64,000 nt of DNA from Malachius bipustulatus (taxonomy: Eukaryota; Arthropoda; Insecta; Coleoptera; Melyridae), in the NCBI GenBank assembly GCA_910589415.1, contig OU342632.1:49713341-49777340 (forward strand), given 5' to 3'. Shown one piece after another: positions 56,856-64,000 of the stretch (the first letter of the stretch is position 1; every line of letters begins with the position of its first letter). A program made the translations under genes and the position numbers. A model generated the notes under the pieces. That model was not told the origin of the DNA. It ran no database searches and worked only from the letters and a program-made list of their open reading frames with translations.

Positions 56856-58391
56856 CACTGAGAGAAATATTATTCTTGAAAGAACTAAAGGCTGGAGATA
56901 TTTCCTCCAGTGAATTTATTTAGTTATAAGAACTACTTTATCATTTACAGTACCAAATCTTAGTTGGATTCACTAAAATTGAGCAATTGATTGAATTAAA
57001 TAATTTAATTGAAGCTCATTTTGTGTAACGAAGTATTTTCCATATTGGCATAATAATATCACTCCTAGCTAACAATCTAAGAATCTGTACTGGAACATAA
57101 TTTAATTCCAGCAACTAAACATATAAAGTTATCTTGTTTAAAGAAATCAAATATTCTTAGAAGTTAGAAATTATTGAGACAAATAGGTTTTTCTTGCCGG
57201 AGATAGGAATAAATATTTAACAGAATATTCCAAACATAATTGCGTGAAATATATCAGATTTTCATTATTCCAACTATGGTATGATTGTGTCAAGTAAAAA
57301 TTTCTTGCGTGGTGTACTGAGAGGGTTCAATAATAGAACGTTTGTATTGAAAGAATTATACCAGAATTATGGCAATAAATATTTCTTTATTTACTGTATG
57401 TATAGATTCATCTAACTGCAACCTCAGATAAAACACATCAGTCGCCATTATAGACGCCATCATGATGTAGCTGCGTTCGTCAAACGTGTGGTTGTTGCTA
57501 ATAATTTATCTTAAGTAAACTTTTCTTGCTTATTTAATGTAAATAAATAATTCGGTTTTATTTTTGATATTCTTTTGCAGCTTTGTTTGTATAAATCTGA
57601 CAAATCGTGAAGTTCAAATCACCAGAAAGCCGTCATTACTGTTAGCTTGGTATAGGTACTTAAATGGATTTCAGACAAACCAAACCAATAAATGGTACAG
57701 TTTTGACTCGCCCCGGTCTACGCGTATATAACAATAATTAAAGATAATTTATAAATTTAACATTACTATGGACAAATGGATGATTAATATGGACAGCAAA
57801 ATGTGCAGATACTTTTTATTGTTATATTGTTGATCGGGATGAGGAGAGCCGTGACACTGCGCATTTTGTACCTTTATTGGGTAGAAATTTTTTATTTATT
57901 GCTTGGAATTTCGGTTCTTGATAATATTATTATTTCACCAAGAACCGAAATCGCAACCAATAAATAAAAAATTTCAAAACGAAAAGTTCACAAAAATATT
58001 ACCAAATTTTTAGGTTAGGTAGGTTAGATAAGGTAGGTAAAGTAGGAAAAATCCAAACTAAGATTGGATTCGGAGAAGAGTTTCATTTAGTTGAGAGAAC
58101 TCAAAGTAATATTGAGAGAACCTGATAATAGTTCTGCGCAGTTTTATTAAATTGACATAAGAAAGCTTAGTGTGGTTCACTGAATTATTATTTAGTTCAC
58201 AGCAGAAAGTTTTATTTGCAATCACTTTTATACAGTATCTTATGGCAACTAATTCTTGGTTGGATATCTCAAATTCTGGAACTAAATAATTTAGTTGACG
58301 CAACTAAATATTTAGTTGCTCGTTATCAATTAAATAATTTAGTTGGCGGAATTGCAAATTTACTTCCGCCAATGAAAAATTTTTCTCAGTG
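56856..58391. mobile_element. TIR element CACTGAGA with AACTAAAT iterons
   Basis: CACTGAGAGAAATATT at the left and AATTTTTCTCAGTG at the right are inverted ends, flanked by TA (or by a less exact 8-bp ACACTATA / TACCTATA). The right subterminal region (58276-58345) contains repeated palindromic AACTAAATAATTTAGTTG-type units, and further AACTAAA or TTTAGTT copies occur at the left end and at 58086 and 58193. No transposase was found, so it is probably non-autonomous. It interrupts an open reading frame, which confirms its limits. Confidence 0.8.
57885..57974. repeat. Hairpin of 36-bp arms
   Basis: AAATTTTTTATTTATTG and ATTTCGGTTCTTG are followed after 18 bp by their inverse copies, with two or three mismatches. 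It lies inside the element 56856-58391. Confidence 0.75.
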
Positions 58392-58455
58392 TACCTATAC
58401 CAATCGCAAAAAAGAAATACGACGATCTTATGTTTTTATTACGCACGAATTGTTT

Positions 58456-58682
58456 TTGAGTTGGAGCAGTATGAGTAGGTGGTTGTTGGTGTGTAATTAT
58501 TTTCTGTATGTTTGATTTGCAATCCATGATTTATTGTGATTTTATCAATTTATTTTATTATTTTTAGTATTATTATTATTGATAATATTATCAATTTTTA
58601 TTTATATCAACTTCTCAATTAGTTGATTTTTGTATCAAGTTGCAGATCTGATCAAAACAACTTGACTGTTTTGTGATGGATG
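58456..58682. other. A/T-rich spacer
   Basis: TTATTA-rich sequence around 58550-58620; nothing else. Confidence 0.4.
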
Positions 58683-59088
58683 TGTCATGAACCAGTTAAG
58701 AATATTAAGCAATGAAATCTTACTTGCAATAAGTAAATATTGTAAAGTCAATTAATTAACTATCTTGTTATCAAAACAAGTAGTATTTTTGTAATATTAT
58801 ACTGACACACATAAATAATATGTTTAATAACAAGACGGTAACTCAACCTTGCAGAAATGCTGAATAAGTGTAAACAATGCCGTTGGCATTGACCCAGTCA
58901 TATATAATGGACAGACACTCCATCCGATTAATTATTATAGAAATTATTATAGATATTATAATCAATCATGATTATTAAGTAGAATAATTTAGTCTTAGAC
59001 AACCGTCGTTATGTAGTGTGTAAGTGTTAAACAATAAACCAATCAAAACCCAATCAACTTTAATTATCCTGCATTACTCCTTATTTAT
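58683..59088 (+). repeat. LTR candidate with PBS-like sequence
   Basis: The stretch starts TGTCATGAACC and ends TTATTTATCA. It holds CATATATAATGG (TATA-like, 58902) and AATAAA (59032). Just after it, ATGGCGATCCTGC (59090) resembles a primer-binding site beginning TGGCGA as in many Ty3/gypsy elements, and ATGGCGACCCTGCC recurs at 59399. No gag-pol follows. Boundaries are inferred from these signals only. Confidence 0.4.
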
Positions 59089-59147
59089 CAAATGGCGATC
59101 CTGCAAACTCACTCATAGATTACCACACAATTATCCTGCCAGTCCTA

Positions 59148-59386
59148 GGTCCGGTTGCACAAACGTTAATTACAGATGTGCCAGATAATTTCTGATTTTA
59201 AAATGCCCTGTATTATCAAAATGTTGGTCTGATACTGCTGGAAATAAATTCTACTCCCTTTTAGAAGAGTTAATGACTGATAAAAAATAAAAGATCATTC
59301 AAAATATTCACCTTTTTTTTTAAATTTGCAATTTAAAATCAGTAATTATCTGACAAATCTTTAATTAACGTTTGTGCAACTGGCCC
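59148..59386 (+). mobile_element. PIF/Harbinger-like MITE, copy 2
   Basis: GGTCCGGTTGCACAAACGTT at the left and AACGTTTGTGCAACTGGCC at the right, flanked by CTA on both sides. Direct-orientation copy of 16288-16524, about 10% different. It is inserted in the sequence downstream of the LTR candidate, splitting a CCTGCCAGTCCTAG unit from its continuation. Confidence 0.85.
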
Positions 59387-59439
59387 CTAGTTTATCACAT
59401 GGCGACCCTGCCAGTCCTAGTTTATCACAGTTTATTCTA

Positions 59440-59530
59440 TTATTATTATTATTTTTTTTTTATTTATACTGTTTATTTATTTTATTATTAATATTATTAT
59501 TATTAGTATTATTATTATTGTTAATAATAT
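59440..59530. repeat. (TTA)n-rich tract
   Basis: Imperfect TTA/ATT repeats of about 90 bp including a poly-T run. Confidence 0.8.
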
Positions 59531-59571
59531 TGGTATTCTCGATGTGATTGAGTATCGTTCACATTGGAATA

Positions 59572-60151
59572 CAGGATGATCCCGAAATTGTTTCGAAAAC
59601 TGTTTCCTCGGCTTCGTTACCTAAATATAGGGTGTCTTTTTCTAAAATTTAAGTCAAAATAGCAGTCAACTTTAAACAACGTCCACTGGCAAAGCATATG
59701 ATTCGACGTATCTATTACGATAGTGTTTTGCTTTTAATCTTTTTTATTATCGGGAACAGAATTAGAGGCATTCAAAGTTTACCTATTCCCTGAGTTGAAC
59801 AAAAATTTTTAATGTTGCATCGTTGTTCGAATTCGAGCTCAACAATGCAACTAAAATATATTTTGAATAATATTATCGAATGTATCCGCGCAACGTTTAT
59901 TGTTTCAAACTTTGTTGGACTTGCCATGTCATATGTTTCCATGGTAACATCTATCTGGGTATTGTAGACCTACACATCATTTTTCTGCCTGAAGAAGGGT
60001 ATCAAGTGCAGTGTTGTGACTTTTTTTCCACAAAAGTGGCCATATCTTCTTAAGGGAGCCATAATGAAGAAAAAGTTATATAACCTTAGAATCTTTAATC
60101 TACAATGGATGCTGTGGTGCTGTCCGTGTCCGCCATTTCGGGATCACCCCG
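59572..60151. mobile_element. TIR element CAGGATGATCCCGAAAT, 580 bp
   Basis: CAGGATGATCCCGAAAT and ATTTCGGGATCACCCCG are inverted ends with a few mismatches, flanked by TA on each side. The interior has no transposase motif. Its left half matches 14395-14600. The class is Tc1/mariner-like by its TA flanks. Confidence 0.7.
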
Positions 60152-60209
60152 TATATGTATAGATACACAATATCTACATAATCCTTAGCTGCGAATAAAT
60201 GCAATTTTG

Positions 60210-60817
60210 TACAACTGCCGTTACAAGTCATACTTTTAACGACAGCTGACAGTCTTAGCAGTGATTGTTTACATAGAAGCGTATTAAAAATATTTTTAAA
60301 ACTAGTGTTAAAAATATTTCTATCCACTTTTTCTCTACATTCTCTTTTTAAACTAGATTTTCTCATGATGAAATCAGACAAAATTAAAGGTAATAAAATT
60401 TCTTCAAATTACTTGCAAACCTATTAATAGAAAATAAGCAGTGAAGAACACAAGACAATAATAATTAAGTACATACTCAAAAATTTCAATTAATAATAAA
60501 TATTACGTCTTTTTTTGTTTGTAAACAAGCATTTGTTAGTAACCATAGGGTCGGCAACGGTTGCTAAGCATAGTACACTTGTACTTATCTAAATTTTTTA
60601 AATGCAATTTGAAGTTGAGTGTCATTGTAAATTCCTCTATTTTATTATCAAAATAGAGCAGTTTTACAAAAACCATTGTATGATATTATCTTAAAAGTGA
60701 TTTTATTTTTTTCGTGAAATTGTTCAATTCGCTCCCCTGCGCTTCCCTCATTTCACAAACCTTTTCACTCACAACATAAAACTTCACTTTTAACACTAAT
60801 ATCATAAATAGCTATTT
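60210..60817 (+). mobile_element. Half-copy of the 1.3-kb palindromic element
   Basis: The sequence corresponds to the centre and right arm of 24191-25497 (about 24815-25497), from TTTTAACGACAGCTGAC to AATATCATAAATAGCTATT, about 15% different. The left arm is absent. It shows that the unit can exist as a single arm. Confidence 0.8.
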
Positions 60818-62033
60818 TAATTCGGAATTTTAACATTACGTGTCAAACAAATAATCAGAATGACCAAAAATAATTATTGTCATGTCAACTGACAGTATCT
60901 ATCAGCTTTACTTTTGATTAAAATATAGAAAACAATTCTTTTAAATGATTGTTCTAAACAAAAGTGAATCGAACCCATGGGATATAAAAACTCGTATATC
61001 CCACCTGAAAAGTATTATTTATACTATTATATAAACCTGGTCTCGGGCAAGATCCAATAATAATTATTATAAACCTTCTCCTTTGCTGTCTCTTTCCTCT
61101 CACAGAAATAAATGCACACCTTCTGCTTTAGCACCCTGCCTAACCTACCCTTACCTTTTCCAGTCTTCTTCCATAAATGTATACATAAAATTTGTTTATA
61201 CCCTGTACCTTACTGTATTCCGATAAAGGAAGCAATAAATTGTAAACCTAAGCACGGCATAACTTGTCATATTGAAATTTTATCTGTTTCCTGGTTATAG
61301 GATATATATACATGCCGGTGGCAGTTTGGTAGCACGCACTAGTTGTAAATGCGACATAAATTCCGTAATCAGTGTCACATATTAGCAATATTAGTGGCGA
61401 TTGGTATGTAAATGGGCATTAGAAATCCAGCGTAATGGAGCAACATTCGTTTAATGGATCCTGGCAGGTCCTGGCAAATTAATAAACATGAACTAGGGTA
61501 TTTTGGATACCTATATCCGGTCACCGTCTTGTTTCTCTTGTGAGTTTATCTGGAAAATTTATTAAATCAATGAATGGGTACTCAGAAAGGTAAATGATAT
61601 ATTGCAATCAAAGACAATATTTATTGCGAAAACACACAGTTCGCTGAAGTATGATACGTATATCACTGATTCATTGAGTGTACAGGGATAAAAGATTATA
61701 ACACACATGTAAACGCAAAAGAGACGGCGATGATATCCCAGAAGAACGCCTTGCCAGCGCAACGATGTTGTCTAACCTGTCAATTTTCATTAATTTGTCT
61801 TGACACAAGCCGCAAATTGTTGTTGGTTCGTTAGTTTCATATCAAGATGAACAGGCAGATTCTCCATCCTTTCTTAATGCGAATCACCCCGATATAAGTA
61901 TCTTCTCCTAAACATGCCAGACATGATATATACCGATATGTGATGCATGTGATTTTTAAATATTCCCGGTAATAGTCGACAAAGTATAGAAAAATTGAAG
62001 ACGCATAAGATTGTAGATAAAGAAAAAAAATAT
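60818..62033. other. Spacer, no gene supported
   Basis: Several short frames (61112-61300 +; 61562-61762 -) lack motifs. On the minus strand near 61790-61710 a short hydrophobic frame follows a possible acceptor but ends quickly. No repeat ends were recognised. Confidence 0.35.
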
Positions 62034-62330
62034 ATTAGGTATTATTTTGATAATTGAGCTTTGGCTAATTAGGCTTTGGCTTACTATTTTTGAAGTTACA
62101 AAAAAGTTACATTCTTTTTATATTTTGACAAATCTAAATGTCATATGTTTTTTATTTTATATTTTAATTTTACTTTTCAATTTTTATTTGCACTTTAACT
62201 ATTATTAAATGTGATCAAGAGACCAATTAGTCTCGAAACGTTAAACTTTTGATTTGTAACTTCGAAAATAGTAAGCCAGAACCTAAAGCCCAATTATCAA
62301 AATAATACCTAATATACTTCATCGGCGTTA
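62034..62330 (-). mobile_element. Ribozyme-bearing fold-back, copy C (diverged)
   Basis: ATTAGGTATTATTTTGATAA at the left faces its inverse at 62290-62310, and the arms of about 70 bp continue through GGCTTTGG...TTACTATTTT. To the right a head-like segment (inverse of AAATATTGCACCCGATTA) resembles the head of copies A and B. One hammerhead-like motif lies at 62211. No target duplication was found. This copy is much older than A and B. Confidence 0.65.
62211..62242 (+). ncRNA. Hammerhead-like ribozyme motif, copy C
   Basis: The core is the same (GTGATCA, extra A, GAAACGTT), but stem II is now GAGAC with GTCTC around loop CAATTA. Relative to copies A and B, two base pairs changed on both sides (G-C to A-T; T-A to C-G) so that pairing is kept. 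The cleavage-site base would be T/U, allowed in hammerheads. Stem I is weaker here (AAA/TTT). Confidence 0.55.
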
Positions 62331-62938
62331 ATCGGGTGCAATATTTTTATAATAATTTCCTAATGAAAAGAAAAAAGTAAATATTCATTTATGGCAAGGA
62401 AGACTTAAAACAGAAATAACGTAGGTATAATACCTACTTATTCCGTGGTAAGAGATGGAGAGAATAAATTTAAAATATTTGACAGGTTTTCGAAAACTGC
62501 TTATTCATTATTAAAAGCCACTCTAACCCTTCAGGAGTTTAGAAAGTATTCAAGCGATTAATAACAAGCTTATTGGGAAAATATCTTGAGAACTATATTA
62601 TATTATTATTTAATTTAAAAACTACGTTTTGCCATTTTACCAAAACATTAAATTAAGCCAATTTTTTTCCATTTTTTTTATTATTTTCTAAAAATAAAAA
62701 AAAAACAAAACAAATTTAAAGTCTAGCCAAATTTTTTTTTCTAAGTACACTTGTATAACAATATTTCGCAATCGTTTCAAAAGGTTTTAACTACGTATTT
62801 TGGTCTTTTTTAATTGTTAGGAAATATTAAACAATTTTCCAAAATTTGGCTAACTTTAATACGCTGCTAAAATTTATTTTAGCAAAAATGCAAGTTATTT
62901 TATTTTTAACTTTTTCAGCATTGGGGACCTAAAAGATA
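62331..62938. other. A/T-rich spacer
   Basis: Poly-A and poly-T rich around 62640-62760. No gene or repeat end recognised. Confidence 0.4.
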
Positions 62939-63061
62939 ATATATCTATTACAAAATTGTAAATATTGAACCAATTATGCCGTATAGATGAATTATATTAT
63001 TATTCTTGTATTGGTTTTTAGGTTCTCTCAGGCTTACTTTTGTAATTATTAATAAATAGTT

Positions 63062-63093
63062 GACGTTTCGGGATTGATTAATCCCTTGATCAC
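63062..63093 (-). ncRNA. Hammerhead-like ribozyme motif, copy B left arm
   Basis: Identical 32-nt motif to that at 46838, read on the minus strand. Confidence 0.55.
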
Positions 63094-63162
63094 ATATTTA
63101 ATTAATAAAATAGATACAATAAAAATTATTTTAGTAAAATGAAAATATAAAAGTATGACATT

Positions 63163-63355
63163 TTTATATTATTTGAATTTGGATCTACGTATTTGAATCT
63201 CTTTTTTAGTTTTCTTAGCTTTAGCTCAGACATTTTCCGTTGTGGTATGCAGGGGCAATCTTTTGCAGCCATATAGGGCAATTTCTTGGGATTTACCTTT
63301 AAGTTTTCATCAGCCCTGGGAGTAACGTCGCATGTGGAAATTTTCGCTTTGTCAT
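63163..63355 (-). CDS. Open coding-like loop of copy B, unknown
   Basis: The minus strand of the loop is open across its whole length: DKAKISTCDVTPRADENLKV, NPKKLPYMAAKDCPCIPQRK, then MSELKLRKLKKRFKYVDPN. Codon use is more protein-like than in the arms, and two Cys lie close together (CPC). I do not recognise the protein. It could be a fragment of the parent element's protein or a captured piece of another gene. No start signal or full gene is present. Confidence 0.35.
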
Positions 63356-63428
63356 AAAAAATGTCATACTTTTATATTTTCATTTTACTAAAATAATTTT
63401 TATTGTATCTATTTTATTAATTAAATAT

Positions 63429-63460
63429 GTGATCAAGGGATTAATCAATCCCGAAACGTC
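63429..63460 (+). ncRNA. Hammerhead-like ribozyme motif, copy B right arm
   Basis: Intact uninterrupted copy. Upstream TAAATAT and downstream AACTATTTATTAAT give stem I as T-A, a 2-nt AC bulge, TAAATA/TATTTA, and a further ATTAA/TTAAT segment after a 1-nt bulge. Confidence 0.6.
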
Positions 63461-63526
63461 AACTATTTATTAATAATTACAAAAGTAAGCCTGAGAGAAC
63501 CTAAAAACCAATACAAGAATAATAAT

Positions 63527-63903
63527 ATATATCTATTACATTATATCGATATATCAATTTTTTTTATTAGGACTGCAAATACTCAAAATAGTAGGAAGCA
63601 ACAGACAATTGTTATACATATTTTGTAATATTCATATATTAAAAATTATTCAAAATCAATCAGAACAGAAAGAAGTGTTGTATTTTATGTCCCCTTCAAT
63701 ACCCATTTTGATTTTTCCCCGTAGGTTCTTTGGTTTTCGAAAAATTTCATTTTTTTTTAGAGACTGCGCGCCGGGAAATTGCAATTTCTTAACTATTGAT
63801 CAAGACGCGCTGCACCCCCAGAACTGATTTTTGTGGACTTATGCTATACAACCTCTTCAATAACAATTATTGATAAGATTAAAAAGAACGTGTTTTTGAC
63901 ATT
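63527..63903. other. Spacer, no gene recognised
   Basis: A 72-codon frame at 63609-63827 has no motif. Nothing else. Confidence 0.35.
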
Positions 63904-64000
63904 GTATATGGGGGAGTCGATCGTGGTGATGCTGTCATTGCAACGCTGATTGACTTAAGCAAAGCATTTGATACTGTTGATCATACATCATAAAAGCTGC
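63904..64000 (+). pseudogene. Non-LTR reverse transcriptase, start of the palm (window edge)
   Basis: GVDRGDAVIATLIDLSKAFD followed by TVDH is RT motif 3/A of non-LTR retroelements, with the first catalytic Asp in LIDLSKAFDTVDH. A stop follows after HTS near the window edge, caused by a small deletion where relatives have LLxKL. The element continues beyond the window. Confidence 0.8.

Larger units (their letters stand above)
56531..58455 (+). pseudogene. Gag-like insect ORF of unknown function, split by a transposon
   Basis: The first part (about 56534-56852) reads FGQPYKVTELAYSDFMDLKN, LTEKTCDSFD, then VSILLRVEKDNLDRFFYKTS and FKDVDYSEVKIINER. It ends at GFELKKAYT, directly at the left end of a TIR element (56856). 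After the element the frame resumes: IPIAKKKYDDLMFLLRTNC, then a stop. I recall similar short proteins with an xPYxVxELxxxDFxDLK start and a PI(A/S)KxKxxDL ending in several insects, probably transposon-encoded, but I cannot name the family. Upstream of 56534 the frame is closed by a TAG that could instead be a splice acceptor. Confidence 0.6.
62953..63526 (+). mobile_element. Ribozyme-bearing fold-back retroelement, copy B
   Basis: A 14-bp direct repeat ATATATCTATTACA flanks it exactly (62939-62952; 63527-63540). The head AAATTGTAAATATTGAACCA is at the left, then arms of about 170 bp (ATTATATTATTATTCTTGTA and inverse) with a 190-bp loop (63163-63355) that is not related to the loop of copy A. 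It is in the opposite orientation to copy A and nearly identical to it in the arms. Confidence 0.8.

Noticed and set aside
59988..60020. CCTGAAGAAGGG, a possible second hammerhead core
   Set aside because: No GAAAC segment or closing stem follows within a suitable distance.
61700..61800. Short minus-strand frame AGKAFFWDIIAVSFAFTCVL
   Set aside because: Looks like a membrane helix but is only about 27 codons, has a stop on both sides and competes with two other open frames.
1..64000. CRISPR arrays, tRNA and rRNA genes, bacterial operons
   Set aside because: No regularly spaced short repeats, no cloverleaf with A and B boxes and no rRNA-like segment was seen; the content is eukaryotic.

Overview
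The window looks like repeat-rich nuclear DNA of an insect. It is strongly A/T-rich, has no long intron-free gene, and carries many Tc1/mariner-type, PIF/Harbinger-like and fold-back elements together with non-LTR and LTR retroelement remnants. The species and order cannot be read from the sequence. No complete host gene was found. Three short open stretches (33854-33940 +, 47820-48162 -, 54592-54782 -) look like possible host exons, but none is proven.

Layout. 1-13.0 kb: nested DNA transposons. Two inverted copies of one TIR element (1220-3122 and 10912-12441) each carry a different Tc1-like element at the same internal TA site, and the second copy itself interrupts an IS630/Tc1-type transposase gene. 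Two large fold-backs lie between them (7415-8391, 9096-10284). 13.5-31.5 kb: a Cys-rich zinc-finger ORF, a Harbinger-type MITE, further fold-backs (18418-19167, 19466-21448, 24191-25497, 29877-31474) and a tandem array of about 650-bp units (26582-28160). 32-46 kb: decayed non-LTR reverse transcriptase and RNase H fragments, a THAP-domain exon, an exact 120-bp palindrome, and a solo LTR with a recognisable core promoter (40895-41366).

45.3-64 kb: three copies of a fold-back retroelement-like family (45315-46980, 62034-62330, 62953-63526). Its arms carry a 32-nt motif that fits a hammerhead ribozyme of the Penelope-element type, with an unusual swapped core pair. The two better preserved copies have 13- and 14-bp target duplications, which points to retroelement-type insertion. 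Between them are nested MITEs (49663-51191 with 50374-50901 inside), a Harbinger-like element rich in GGTTCG (52948-53581), and two reading frames (an R2-like reverse transcriptase and a gag-like protein of unknown function) whose frames resume correctly when an inserted element is removed.

The window is best read as a record of transposon nesting. The ribozyme-bearing fold-back family is the most promising candidate for something not previously described.
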